NCBI GenBank assembly: GCA_001599755.1
Contig: BCHX01000007.1
Span: 1,798,001-1,862,000, forward strand
DNA: 64,000 nucleotides
Direction of reading: 5' to 3'
Origin: Gliomastix tumulicola
Taxonomy: Eukaryota > Ascomycota > Sordariomycetes > Hypocreales > Bionectriaceae
Positions 40,490 to 52,713 of this stretch are shown here, piece after piece. The position numbers and the translations under genes are program-made. The notes below the pieces were generated by a model, which saw only the letters and a list, made by a program, of their open reading frames with translations, had not been told where the DNA came from and did not search any database. Each line of letters opens with the position of its first letter. Position 1 is the stretch's first letter.

Positions 40490-41667
40490 ATGGTATGTTG
40501 GGATTGTTACCACATGGGGTCTCAGACAGGCGCCTAGTACACTGCGACTTCTCTCTCCCTACGCCCTTCTATCTCTACTCTTCCGCCGATACTGACATTC
40601 CACAGGGCTGCTGCTTCTCCCGCTCCGCCGGGCCCAACTCGCCCTACCCAGGCGGCGCCCCCGAATCCTCACGAGCCATCGCCCCGGCCGCCGCCGCCGA
40701 CCAACCAGCCGCCCACCAGTCCCCCGCCCTCTCCGGCCCGGCAGCCTCCTCCTCGTCGTCCCCCAACCCCCAGCAGCAGCAGCAGCAGCAGCGCCGCCAC
40801 CGCCGCAGGGAGCCGCGCCCGCTCGACCAGCACATCAACAAGCCCCTGCGACACCCCGAGGAGTGGGTGTCGCGGGACCGCGGCTGGTCGAAGCGCCAGC
40901 TGGCCCGCGAGCGGCGAGACTTCTTCTACACGCGTGTCACGGGGCGGCCCGAGATCTGGCAGACGATCTACGCCGCGCTGCAGGTCCTGTGGGGGGCAGC
41001 GCCCGGCGAAGGGGAGGAGGAGGAGGAGGAGGAAGAAGAAGGCAGCGCGAGTCCGCTGGAGACGGCGCAGACGCTGCTGAGCGCGGCGGATATCTCGCTG
41101 CCGACGGGATTGCTGTCCAACGGCGTGTACGACTCGCTGGGGAACTACTACGCGCTGCCGCAGCATATCGTGTGTGATCCCGTGGACGTCATTGACGATG
41201 CGCTGGACGAGGATACCAAGGGTGGCGGGGACGGAGAGGATACGACGGCGGAGGATGACGAGTTTGACGACGACGACGATGACGATGATGACGATGTGGT
41301 GAAGAGTGGGAGGGAGGGGAAGGGGAAGGGCGTCGTGGCTGTGACAGAGAAGATCACCGTCAAGGCCAGGCTGAGCGAGAACGGGCTGGACTACGAGGTG
41401 CTCGTGGGCAAGACGGACAGCGTGCGGAGTATATCCAGGAAAATTGCCGAAAAGGCATCGGTGAGTGATGAGAACCGCCCTTGCGCATATGAGAAGACGT
41501 GCCTCTCGGATGTAAAGGCTAACCTGTCAACTCTCCAGCTCCCCCCGACCAAGAAGATTCGCATAGCGTACATGGGCAAGATTCTTAAGGACAATCTGTC
41601 CCTCGAAGCGCAGGGCTGGCAACAAGGGCACGTCCTCAACGCCCTCGTCTTCTTCCACAAGATGTAG
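40490..41667 (+). CDS. UBTD-like ubiquitin-fold protein with predicted N-terminal lipid anchor
   Basis: Three exons: exon 1 is just the ATG (40490-40492), exon 2 is 40606-41460 and exon 3 41539-41667, giving 328 residues. The start MGCCFSR would be N-myristoylated at Gly2 and palmitoylated at Cys3/4. After a Ser/Pro/Gln-rich stretch with a poly-Gln run comes the UBTD N-terminal domain: LDQHINKPLRHPEEWVSRDR, WQTIYAALQVLWG and ISLPTGLLSNGVYDSLGNYY. An acidic linker includes ten consecutive Asp. The C-terminal ubiquitin-like fold reads ITVKARLSENGLDYEVLVG, IRIAYMGKILKDNLSLEAQG, and VLNALVFFHKM. UBTD proteins bind E2 enzymes in the ubiquitin system. The lipid anchor is inferred from the start only. 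Confidence 0.82.
40772..40793 (+). repeat. CAG repeat encoding poly-Gln
   Basis: Seven CAG codons in a row in exon 2 of the UBTD-like gene; length variation between strains is likely. Confidence 0.75.
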
Positions 41668-42396
41668 ACGCCCCCTGGTACCAGAAACGACCTCATCCCT
41701 AACCACGCCTCACATTCCTCCGCTCCTCCCACGCACGGGAGTTTTCACGTTGTTCCGGAATCTTGTTTATAATGCATGTCCTGGCCATAGATCGAATCTG
41801 TCTGATCTTGGTTTATGCTCACAGCAGGTCCAGATGACTTGCAGTTTCTGACGCCCCTCGAGGGTGTTTTCTTGTTTTAGCGTGGGCCTTGTAGGCTGTT
41901 CAGAGCGTTCTTGTTATCTATCTCTAGCTGGCTATTTTCTATTATATACCACTCCTCTATGTTGATAATTGACAAATGGCGGGAAAGTTGCCATTCTACA
42001 TAATGTGACGATTCTCAGTGTCTCGTCTCGCCTATTGTTCAAGCTTGTATAGGTATATATATAGAGATGCATGTTTCTTCATTCAGTTACTAACTCAGAT
42101 CTATATATGGCAACAAGAGATGAGGTATCATCCCTCACTCCATGCCCCTTTCCAAGCCATCATGTAGGTCCTTTCAAGAGTCTCACGTCGCCATTCGACC
42201 TTCACACCTTTTCCCAATACATACATAGCGTACCAGCCATTGCGACTTTTTCCCTTCACCGATGGAGAAGACAGGAGGACAATAAGAGAAGCATCTGAGC
42301 TGACCGTTTCTTTTTTTTAATCTTTCCCGCACCCCGTTCCCACCCAGACTATGCATGAAACTCTATACTCCTCAATATCGCATCAATAAAGCAGAC
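41668..42396. other. convergent 3' flanks, no gene seen
   Basis: AT-rich region between the UBTD-like and SEC26 stops. T-run at 42310-42319. No gene. Confidence 0.5.
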
Positions 42397-45300
42397 CTAG
42401 GACGACGTCCCGATCTTATTCAAACCCTTCAATGAGCCGAGGCTGAGTGCTAGACCCTGAGACCTACTCCTGATGCGGACGAAGCCGGTGATCGGACCGT
42501 CTTCGCCCTCCTTCTCGATGCTAAGGTTTGCCAGCGCATCCTCGCCTAGAGATACGTTAGTAAGCCGGTCATGATGCATAGAAGAATGTTGGTCAACTTA
42601 CCGAAAACGCTGCGAGCATACAGGTTGGCGCTGAGGAACTGGCAGTCCCCCTTCAGACTAGCCTCAGGGGTCAGGCAGTTCATATTCGTGCAGGCCATCA
42701 GCTGATCCAAGAAATCGCGTAGCGACTTGGCCTTGGAGTTGATGTTGACTTTGTTCTCCCACTCAAACTCAGTCCACATGGTGCGGAACTGTGTCTCCGT
42801 GCACGTCGCAGGCTGGATGTAGTCCATGATATCAACGTGCAGGTCGTTGAGAATGACGACGTTCGTGTCGGTGGAGTGGGCGCCGTCGTAAATGACATTG
42901 CCGAAGATGACGCCAGTGTCCGTCGAGGACACCTTGATCGTGCACTGGACGTTGTGGAAGTCGTGGGGTCCGAGGTTCTGCGTCGTTGGTCGCTCCACAA
43001 CCTTGAGGTCGCCGAGAGTCGCGAACTCGACTGACAGGTTCTGCAGCGTCTCGGTAGTTTGGTTGACAAGCAGGACGTCCAAGACGATATCGAACTGGTG
43101 GACCTTGACATATGCCTCGGCGTATACTGGATCGGAGAAACCAGTCAGCTGAACAACTCGGCTGAGCTTAGACGACAGATCCTCGGCGGTGCTGCCGCCC
43201 CCAGTGGCCCTCTCCAGATCAGCCTCGACCTCGTCCAAGCCATCGGTGGTGTTTCGCTTGGACAGCTGGCGGATGTCGACAACATCATCAACCTGCACGG
43301 CGGTCTTGGCCTTCTCGTGGGCCTCCTTGGCAGCCCTCTTCTTCTCCTCAACCTGCACCATAGCCCGGAAAGCCTTGCGGGTGTCGTCGAGCCATACAGT
43401 CTCAAGCTCCTTCTTCTCGGTAAAGTCTGATAGTGAGCGAACGCAGGCCATAATACGGTCCACAGAGTCCTCATCTATAGGCGCTTTGACGAACTGTGAC
43501 TGGCCAACACGGAGGATCGAGATCATGATAAGCATAGCCTCAGCCCTGAGCGCGTTCGTTCGACCGACTTCAGACGAGAGCTCCGAGTGTCGCATGACAA
43601 GCTTGACGAGAGTCGAAGAAAGAACAGTAGCCAGGTAGTAGTCGCCATCCAGAATAAGCTGACGCAGAGGGGGCTTCTGCGCTGCCTTGACAGCCTCCAG
43701 CTTGGCTGCCGCTGACGACTGGCTAGTGAGGGCAGTTTCGGTGGCGTATGTGCCATCTGCCAGGACCTTGCGAGACCCAGTGGGAGCTGCGGGCTTAGCA
43801 CCATTGAGGTGCTCCTCCGTCTTCTCGTGGCCATCCTGGTCCTCAAGCAAGCGCTGCTCCGAGGCAAGGATAGGAATCTCACCGAGGCTGGCGCGTATCC
43901 TCTTCCAGGCATCCCGGATGTCCTTCTCTTCGAGAGAGTATTCGCCGATAATCCACATGATACCGCGGTAGACCTTTCCTGCTCGCACCTCTCCAAGCGT
44001 AGACACTAGGCGGTGCACAATGGTCGGCCGCAGGGACGGGAACTTCTCAACGACCTCCTTGACAAAGTTGATAACGTCGACGGCGGAAGCGTTGTTGAAA
44101 TCGGCAATGAAGTCCATGAGGAGCTCGACCACACTAGCAGCAACTTCGGAAAACTTGATGGCGCATTGATGGATCGAATGAATGAGCAGGGACCTGTACT
44201 CGGCGTTCTTTTCGTACTCCTGGTCCACGGTCTTGGCGAGCTCCTTCTTCAGCAACAAAACAACCTCTTCAACGTTCTTGCTAGAAACCATTTCCAAAGC
44301 GATGTTCAGGGCCTTCTTGCGCACATCGATATCAGTGCTGGAGAGTACGCGAAGAATCTCCATTGTGAGATCGTCAAGAATGCCAGGGTTCTTCTTCCGC
44401 AGCTGATCCACTCGGTCAAGAACGATAAGCTTGACATTGTTGTCGGCCTCCTTGATGCTCAGCTCGATAAATTTAGCAGCGGCAGCCTTCACGGCGACCG
44501 GGTTCGTCGTAAGGGCAGTGAGAGACGAGGCAGCCTCATACACCACGGTCGAGGTATTGGCTTCCAGAAGATCGAATATTAACCTCAGGTATCGAGCCTG
44601 TACACAACGCTTTAGTATTCGGACATCAGAGCTCTTCAAGGATCAAGTACCCACCTTGTTCTGAGGGTTCTGGATAGCATCTTTGCGGATGAACTCGAGT
44701 TCCACCAGCTGAAGCAACTCTTCTGCGTTCGGGATGCCATCGAAGACCGAGCTCAGGTAGACGAGCGCCGCATCGTGATCAATGCTGGAAAGGGCGGCAA
44801 ATGCATTCCGCTTGCAGGTGGCATCGGTCTCACCCTCGAGGAAAGCAGTGATGAGCTCCGGAGCGTCAGGGATGAGGGACGGCGAATGCGAGAAGATGGA
44901 AGAGATGGCGAAGACAGCATTCTTGCGAACGTATGCGTGGCGATGCTCGAGGCAGAGCCGCGTGGCGGAGAGCAGGGGCTCGATGAGCTCCGGTTCCCTC
45001 AGCTTGCACAAGAAGCGGAGGGTATTGCCTCGGATGTACTCGTTCGGGTGTTGCAGGTCATGCAGAATGCCATTGCTATCCAGAAACAGAGTCAGTCAAC
45101 CAAGGATCCACCAGAAAGCCAACGAGTCCAAACCACATACCACACCAGAATCATCTCTTGCTTGAGCTTGCCCTGGGCATCCAGCTTAGGACAGATCTCA
45201 TAGTAGAAGTACAGGAGCTTCTTCAGCGCCTTGTGTTTCGACGGCATGACGAATCGGATGATATGCATGAGGAGAGTCGGCATCGGATCGCCATTGAGCA

Positions 45301-45445
45301 TAATGGTCAATATGCGCTTCATCGTCTCGACTTTGGTCTCGTCGCTGCCCTTCTCCAGCTGGGTGCGCAGGTCCGATACTGTGGGCACATCGGCCGCATT
45401 GTCCTGGTGCACCAGGCTGTAGGCATTCTCGAGGAAGCCAGACAT
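42397..45445 (-). CDS. SEC26: coatomer (COPI) subunit beta
   Basis: Four exons (45445-45141, 45075-44655, 44597-42602, 42545-42397) encode 956 residues, as expected for beta-COP. The N-terminal adaptin-like solenoid begins MSGFLENAYSLVHQDN and includes SDETKVETMKRILTIMLNGD and HPNEYIRGNTLRFLCKLREP. It is followed by a linker (KPAAPTGSRKVLADGTYATE) and the C-terminal appendage: GFSDPVYAEAYVKVHQFDIV, VVERPTTQNLGPHDFHNVQC, and VDIMDYIQPATCTETQFRTM. Exon 4 carries GFVRIRSRSQGLALSLG and the C-terminus. COPI coats vesicles in retrograde Golgi-to-ER transport. It is transcribed divergently from MAGO across a 551-bp spacer. Confidence 0.95.
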
Positions 45446-45996
45446 GATGAACTGATGGGTGAGGCGTGAGCCCGTATGGCAAAGCTATGTCGACGTATCC
45501 CTCTCGGTGTAGGAGGGGAGAAGTTGAAGCCTCGAGAGGGCGGTGGGGAGGTGGATATTAGGGGGTGGTCGTCAAGCTCGTTACTCGGGTCGTGACCGTC
45601 GGGGAGGGATTCGGTGAGCGATAGAATTAGAAAATGGCCATCCAATGTGTTCCGCAACGCCAATTCCAGGGCCTCGGGATCGCCAGGGGTGTCAAGCGTT
45701 GTCGTGGCCACTTCTACAATTTCCAAGCTGTCTGCTTGAACATATCTGGACACCGCGACCAAGTGGCACCAACAAAGTGGCCCGTTCAGTGTCACGTGAA
45801 TTGACTTTATGGCTACCCTGGAGCAGTTTGCAGCTCAGAAACGAGCCCCACGTCGCCTTACCACATTTGAGCTTTTGTGGAGCCAGCCAGCCTCGAAGTT
45901 TGCCCCGCAGCCAAGGCGAGCCAATCCATCAGTTCGAAGCTCGCCAACATTTGTTACGCTGCATGCACTGAATATTTCCAGCTTGGACGACAGATC
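45446..45996. promoter_or_regulatory. divergent promoter region of SEC26 and Mago genes
   Basis: The 551 bp between two start codons must hold both promoters and leaders. A short open frame from 45811 (+) is not convincing as a gene and lies in the Mago leader. Confidence 0.45.
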
Positions 45997-46757
45997 ATGG
46001 CAGCCTCCAACGAGCCATTCTACCTCCGGTACTAGTACGCGCGACCCTCAGGAGAATCATTGGAGGATGTCTTGACTAATTGACGTCCAGTTCCGGCCAC
46101 ATGGGCCGCTTCGGCCACGAATTCCTCGGTGCGCAAAAGCAACCGCTCCCCCGTTCTCGAGTCCAGACTCAAGTTGCTGACGTCGAGACAACCAGAGTTC
46201 GACTTCCGAGTAGTCGGCGACGGTCGTAGTGCGGTCGCGCGATACGCGAACAACTCGAATTACCGAAATGACAGCCTGATCCGGAAAGAGAGTACGTGAT
46301 GAGGCTGGGGAGGCGCAGAAGGATTCAGATTGCTCACATGGACACACAGTGAGCGTCAGCTCTGTCATCGTCGACGAGATCAAGCGGATCATCAAGTCGA
46401 GCGAGATCATCAAGTCAGCATAGCTCCCAGCTCCCGCGGTTCCCCCAGCATTTCTAACCCCTTGGGTACAGGGAAGACGATTCCAAATGGCCGCAGAAGA
46501 ACAAGGACGGACGCCAGGAGCTCGAGATTCGCCTCGGGAACGACCACATATCCTTCGAGGTGCGCATGGTTCATGGCCAGGCCAGATCCCCACACGCATT
46601 GCTGACAAGCTTCTAGACGGCCAAGATCGGATCACTAGTTGATGTGACGGAATCCGCAGATCCGGAAGGCCTCCGGGTCTTCTACTACCTCGTCCAAGAT
46701 CTGAAGGCCCTCGTCTTCAGCTTGATCTCTCTCCACTTCAAGATCAAGCCGATTTAG
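45997..46757 (+). CDS. mago: Mago nashi homologue, exon-junction-complex core
   Basis: Six short exons (45997-46034, 46091-46128, 46196-46291, 46350-46413, 46472-46559, 46617-46757) with five introns of 56-67 bp encode 154 residues. Landmarks are FYLRYYSGHMGRFGHEFLEF, RYANNSNYRNDSLIRKE, VSSVIVDEIKRIIKSSEI, DDSKWPQKNKDGRQELEI, SLVDVTESADPEGLRVFYYL and the C-terminus SLHFKIKPI. Mago binds Y14 and keeps the exon junction complex on spliced mRNA. A short insert follows FDFR (VVGDGRSAVA), slightly longer than in animals. Intron density is far higher than in the rest of the window, typical for this gene in fungi. The donor after YYL.YY lies inside a GTAC repeat, so the GTACTA one base group earlier had to be rejected. 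Confidence 0.95.
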
Positions 46758-49067
46758 TCACATGTCGACTGGTTGCAGTCTCGTGACGTAGCCTGGTCCC
46801 CGGCTGTTTGGATATGGACTATACATTGAGGAGGGGGACACGATGAAACTGAACGGGGCTGGCACCTAAAATGTTGTCCAAGACACGGAGGCAAAAAGCA
46901 TCATTCGATGGGGTGAGGCTGGTCTCGGAGGAAAAGCTTGTATGCCTCGATTGGGCAAACAAAGCTGCATCAATGATGCCCAGTAACGAATAAATGAATA
47001 CATACTAAGATACCACGCAGAGATGATCTTAACCTAGCTCTTGCAAGATCTATAGGTTGGAGGGTTCTCGTGCTGCCACATGTCAAAACCAGGGTTGCAT
47101 GTAGCGGCTCGGCCTTATACGAGTCCGGAATTCCGTGGATTGCCAATATAGGGTACCAGAAGGGTTCGGAGAATGGTTTCGAAGGTGTGTTAGAGTAAGG
47201 TGTCATGAGACGATGTCACCGTCCCAGCAGATTTCCTCGCCATGTTGACGTGATGTTTGATCCTTCGACGCAACTTCGGCCATGGAGCGTCTTCTCCTGA
47301 TTCTGGAAACGCCGTTGAGAAACGACGAAAAATATCCACCCCGCAAACTGCGGTCAACCCAACACGCCTTCTCGATCACCTACGTAATAGCCCATGGCAA
47401 AATATGCACCAGGGAGACCTGCATGAAGACCCCGTGCCAACGGAGACCCGTGAAGACCCCGTTCCTAAATAGACCCCGTTCCTTGAGTCGACCTAAGTCC
47501 CTATCCAGGCGAGAATCGGTATTACTAAGAGAGCACTAACAGGCTCTCCAGCATCGGGGAGGAGCAGGGAAGCGTGCACGGGGGGTTTCCGCACGCTGCA
47601 CCGAGATTTCTGAAGCTGCGTATCGTACGACGCGGGGAGCGGCGAGTGCAAGGCCTATATACGAAGGCTGCCTCGGAGGAAGAGCAGTGTGAGTGCTGGA
47701 CGAGCTCAGGATTCATCACATGAGCGCGATCCCACGGCTGGAACTATTTATTTGAATTTATTAGCAAGCGGCGCGCGTGAGGGGGATGATAAAGCAACAC
47801 ATAAAAAGTCATGTGACGTAACAAGAGTCTAGGCCCGCAATTCTCTCAACCGGTTCAACGCCCCGTTCATGTTGTTCAGACACCTGTGCGGAATTCACAG
47901 GCCATCGGCGAGTGACGGTAGGCATCGGGTATTTGTGGCTGTCAGGTGCAGGTACCTATACTTGATTGGGTGGAGTCAGGCCATCATCGCGTCAAGTCGG
48001 CCGATCTGACAAGGCAGCGACGCAGGAATCGCGCGGGCACAGGCCGACTCATTGCTTATGTAAATTACTTGTAACCCCAGATATCGACAGGCTATTGCCG
48101 TGTGTGCGCCCCGGTATCACGCGAACGGGTCATCTGACAGACGAGGGCGGCTCGCAGGCACGGCACTGCGGACTTCGTATGCGTGTCTGACTCTCACGGG
48201 CGGTTCCTGGCGACCCCCCCGGGCGCTGCGTGGCTTCCCCCGCCCCCCTGCTCGCCTCAACTTCGGGTAAACAGGGGGTCTTCCCAAAGTACAGGTACTC
48301 AGCCATCCTGAAAACAGATGGATGGCTTGACTGGCCGGAGTTGGCGTTTCCCAAGGCGTACTAGCCGGGATCCCCGCGCGCTGGTCGGGGCACTTTAGGC
48401 CTGGAGCCACCTGGAGCCCAGGGTATTACTGGGCATGATTGGGAGTACCACTGGGTAGTGGGTACAAGTGAGTTGTGTGGCAGTGGTCACAGGAGCTGCT
48501 GCCCTTGGAAAGCTGAGGCCTGTGAGGACCTGGAAGCGGATGGAGACCCAGACCGAAAATCCAGAACATCGTCACCACCCCTTCCTGCATTTCTGCATTG
48601 CGCATTGCACGACCTTTATCAAGTCCGTCCATTATTACCACCGCCGAGCCCACATTCCCGTCTTCGAAATTATCTTCATCTTCTCATTTTATACCCTCCC
48701 ATTCTTCTATCCCAAGCCCACCAAACCCCCTCCCGACCACGTGTCTCTACTCCGTCAACGGTCGCCTCCTTCTCCTCAACCCCTGGACACGAGTGCTACG
48801 TTAGTGTCTCCTTGTACTATTAAACCCTGCGTCGAGCGCCTCGCGACGAGTTTGCATTTCCCGGTCGCATCTCTTCCACACCGCTTTGCCAGTCTTCTTT
48901 TTTAAATACTCGCGACCACACGAGCGATAGCGACACACACAAGACTACTCGCCATCCCTTGCCGCAAGGGCTATCCCCGTCACGAGACGTTGTACCATCA
49001 TCACCACCACCCCAAGACGACGCAGCTGCATCCAAATCAACGCAGTCGCCATCTCAATCACGTCACC
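46758..49067. other. intergenic, no gene seen
   Basis: About 2.3 kb, the longest gene-free stretch. It contains a degenerate GACCCCGT repeat (47424-47485), G/C-rich simple sequence near 48190-48260, and a CT-rich leader before the GID4 start. Frames are below 145 codons and none resembles a protein. Confidence 0.55.
47424..47485. repeat. degenerate tandem repeat, core GACCCCGT
   Basis: Four copies of a 14-18 bp unit containing (A)GACCC(C)GT with variable flank between 47424 and 47485. No coding or structural role is apparent. Confidence 0.55.
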
Positions 49068-50308
49068 ATGCCGACTCCCGCCACCGCACAGTATCCCTCA
49101 AACCCTTCCACACCCTGGGTCCAGTGCCCCGACGACCAGCAGAACTCCCGCCGAACCAGCTGGCAGCCTGACGGCCCGCTATACGAGCGAAATGAGTACT
49201 TCGATGAGATGCCATCTCCCACACTAGAGGACATCGCCGAGCGCGAAGCTTCTACGACGGCAGACGACGCTGTGCTAGACAGGACGGCCTCGGGAGCCAT
49301 CCTATCAAGGGAGAACTCCATGTCACCCCAGCCCCAAGCCCGTGCCACCACTGTTCCAGAGGGCGAGATCAAGTCTGCTTTCAAGGCCGAGATGAGTCGC
49401 GATGCGTCTCCCGCAGCTGAACACGTGCACGAGTACCAGTCGCCAGAGCACCGAAACGATACCCCTTCGCCCGATCTGCCCATGGTAGATGTCGAGGATG
49501 GGTATTTCTCTCCGTCAATGGGACCCTATGTTCCGACAGTGCGGGTAAGTTTGACACAAATCCGTGGTATTTCTGGGCTTGCCAGCTTGCTGACACCGCG
49601 ATAGACCAAGCCAATCCTGGCTTCCTCATTTCTGCGTCCCGGCAGCCGATTCCACGGCACACAGCAGTCGGAGAGGCAGGTGTACGATGTTGCAGTCGAG
49701 ATTAAGCACGTTGATCTGCGCGAATCATTTCTATGCGGATACCTACGCATTCAAGGTCAGCAAAATCAATCAATATCCTGTCTAGGTAAAATCCGCGTCT
49801 AACGTCATTTCTTTTTCCAGGCCTGACCGAAGATCACCCCACGCTCACGACCTATTTTGAGGGCGAAATCATCGGCCCTCAGTACAACTTCTTCACCCAG
49901 CACGAGGACTGGGGCGCCAGCCAGAAGACGGACCTGAACCACTGGGGCAAGTTCAACGCATTCCGGCCGTATCTTAAGCAGGCCCGCCGAGGACCGGTGC
50001 ACATCCACGACGTGGCCCAGAAGGACACGATCTTCATGCGATGGAAGGAGCACTTCCTAGTACCCGACCACAGGGTCAGAACCATTACTGGGGCGAGTTT
50101 CGAGGGCTTCTACTACATCGCCTTTGACCAGGTCAAGGGTGATGTGAACGGCATCTACTTCCACTCGAAGAGCGAAAAGTGAGTTGTCCCTCCTTGACAG
50201 GGTATGCAAATTGCAGCGGCTAACCACGGCACGCGTTATAGGTTCCAGCAACTCGAGCTCAAGCATGTCCCCGACAGGGGTTGCTTCGCTGCGACCGAAC
50301 TTCGGTAA
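49068..50308 (+). CDS. GID4: GID4/VID24 substrate receptor of the GID/CTLH E3 ligase
   Basis: Four exons (49068-49544, 49605-49755, 49821-50178, 50242-50308) encode 350 residues. The first 155 residues are low-complexity and Ser/Pro/Thr-rich. The beta-barrel follows: SSFLRPGSRFHGTQQSERQV, VEIKHVDLRESFLCGYLRIQ, then the typical GLTEDHPTLTTYFEGEIIGP, FMRWKEHFLVPDHRVRTITG, ASFEGFYYIAFDQVKGDVNG and FQQLELKHVPDRGCFAATEL. The domain binds N-terminal Pro degrons; in yeast it sends gluconeogenic enzymes such as fructose-1,6-bisphosphatase for degradation after glucose is added. The C-terminal exon is only 67 nt. No membrane or targeting signal is seen. Confidence 0.93.
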
Positions 50309-50723
50309 TGCAGCCTGCGTCTGGCATCTCCTCACCGCCCGCCGCACGCCCAGCCATCCGCCCTCACCGCCTCACACCCTCACACCCTCACACACACACA
50401 CACATACCCCCCCCTCACCTTAACGCTCTACTTTTTCCTCATTTTTTTTTTTCCTTGGCATGCATGATTGGATCCAGGGAAATGGGTATTTCAGGATTCA
50501 TTTTAATACCGACGCCGATGTGATATAAGAAGGTTGGCCCTGTGTATAGCATGAAAAAATATATAGATGGAGATCGGGCATGATCGGTATTTGTTTTCGG
50601 CATGATCAGTATCAAGTTTTCATTGTACTCTTTTTTAGTTACTTTTACTTTTTTTTACTTCTTGTCGACCAATGTTTTTATCAATGGAAAGGATTGGAGA
50701 CTCAGCTTTTCGCCGTTGTGAAG
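50309..50723. other. convergent 3' flanks of GID4 and TRM11
   Basis: CA-repeat at 50390-50405 and T-runs at 50440-50450 and 50633-50660. No gene. Confidence 0.5.
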
Positions 50724-52275
50724 TTAAGCCCCCTCTTCATCCTTTCTGAAACCGTTGAAGTAGTTGGCCCGGAATGGGTTCAGGTCATCCGCTGTTCTCC
50801 CACTTGCAACGGCCGCCGTCTTTGCGCTGAGATACGCCTCCATTGCGGCTGGCGATACCTCTGCGTCTGGTATCCGCCGGTACGTGATCAGGCGCCTCGA
50901 CCCTATTTTCGTCTCTCGTTAGGCCGGACGGGTTCTTCATGTAGATGCGGGGGCGCCGATAAGCATCTTTGACCTACATTTGTAGAAGGGCTGCACGCAG
51001 AGCGAGGTAAGCTCTAGGCTCGGGTGAGTAGGTACGGGGATATCCTGCTCCTCGTCGTTGGCGGTGGGCATCCAGAAGGATATCCTGCCGTCGTCAACCA
51101 GCATGTCTGTGGCGAAGACGAGGATGTCGTCGAGCATTTTTAGGAAGCTGTATGGCCTTCTCGGCGGGACGTAGTCTGGCTTTCTACTCGCGTGTTAGCC
51201 TCAGAGATAGCATGGCGTAGGACGAAAGGTGAGTGTCGGTCCTATGAAGCACGTACTGGAAGACCTTCTTGCTTCGTTCAATCATGTCCGGGCGCTGCGA
51301 ATCCTTCCATCCGAGGACCATCAGACCCTCACGCACCCCGTACGGCGGATCGCACACGATACCATCCAGGATCCTCGCCCGCCGCAAGGGCGTGTTCGTC
51401 AGGTCGGCCACGAACAGATCGCCGAAATTCCCCTCCAGCCCGTACTGCCTGAAGTTGCCCCTCAGACTCTTCTTCCCGCCCTGACCGCGCATACTCCGCC
51501 CGTCGATGTCGCTCCCCCACGTCAGCGCGCCGAAATGCGCACACGACACGAGGAAGGAGCCCGTGCCCGCGAAGGGGTCGTAGAAGATCTTGCCCGGCGC
51601 CGCGAGGGCCATGTTGGCGGTGACGAGGCCGAGCTCGGCGTCCATGCTCGTCGTGGCGATGTAGTCCCGCTTCTTGAGGTCGTACCTGTGCATCAGGTCG
51701 CGTGACGAGGTGGCCAGGTAGCGGCCGAGATACATCCGGTCCGGGTCCTCGATGCCGAGGGGGACGCTGTCGAGTGGCCACTGCTCGAAGACGGTGAAGA
51801 GCTCGGACGGGTTCTTGAGGAGGATGGGACCGTCGAGCGGGATGAAGCGGAAGGAGTCCATGATCTCGACGCGTTTGGGGGTCGGTCTGGTGCCGCGGAA
51901 GACGTCGAAGTCGTACTTGAACGAGGCATCTTTGAACTCGGGCCAGTACTGGGATGAGTTCTCCTTGATAGAGGCGTGGAGGTCTGAGAGGGTTCGGCCT
52001 TGGCCCCAGAGGTGGTGGATGGAGTTGGCGAGGATGGATCTGCGTATGAGACGCTTGGCTGAGTCTATGTCTGGGAGACGAACTGTACAGAATGGAGACT
52101 AGGATTGATCATAGACGTGAGTTAAGGTCTTCTGTGTACCAGGATAGAGTGAGTGGCTCACATCTGCATCGTAGCTTAGGATAGTCAAGTCGACCTTTTC
52201 CACCACGGCGAGCGCCTCGATCTCAGCCTGGCGGAAGCTCTCATGGTATTGTGCGAATTTGATGAGGAAGTCCAT
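50724..52275 (-). CDS. TRM11: tRNA (guanine10-N2)-methyltransferase catalytic subunit
   Basis: Four exons (52275-52162, 52098-51253, 51179-50978, 50902-50724) encode 446 residues. The N-terminus MDFLIKFAQYHESFRQAEIE is characteristic of Trm11; a THUMP-like part follows. The methyltransferase domain has FYDPFAGTGSFLVSCAHFGA (motif I, AdoMet) and DGIVCDPPYGVREGLM, the D-P-P-Y motif of N2-guanine methyltransferases. The C-terminal part reads YSFLKMLDDILVFATDML and GRISFWMPTANDEE, ending NPFRANYFNGFRKD. With Trm112 the enzyme modifies G10 of tRNA. The junction between exons 2 and 3 uses an AAAG/CC acceptor because nearby AGs break the frame, so this splice is the least certain. It is divergent from RPP40 over 438 bp. 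Confidence 0.92.
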
Positions 52276-52713
52276 CTTGTATAGTCGCTCGATGAGCCGT
52301 TGCGAAATACCTTGCCCTTGAGCTCGATGAATGTGTTTCGTGAAGCCCGTCTAACATCGAAAGAGGGGTGATGGAGAAGGCCCCTTTGGAAGGGAGAACA
52401 CCAGCCACCAGAAGGCTACTATGCAATAGTGTGAGTATCGAGCAGGCTAGAATCATAGAAAAGTTCGCCAAGGCAAATTGCCTTTGAGTCACGGGTCTTA
52501 TTCAAGGTGACCTCCCAAGAAATTGTGATATTTTCATAGAGTTGAGGAAGGTCCAGGTTAGCCACCAACTTACAAAACTTACATCTCCTGCGCAGGAAAA
52601 TTTCGGCTCCACTCACAACGACCCTCAGTCACTCCAGGTCCTTTCCAACCATCGATCTTCCTTCATACATCCATTTACTCCTTAGCCGTTCACTGGTGAT
52701 TGGATGAGAAAAC
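52276..52713. promoter_or_regulatory. shared upstream region of TRM11 and RPP40
   Basis: The 438 bp between two divergent tRNA-biogenesis genes must contain both promoters. I see no clear TATA box. Confidence 0.5.

Noticed and set aside
45809..46075. 88-codon plus-strand frame upstream of Mago
   Set aside because: Runs across the Mago start and first splice site in another frame; no similarity.
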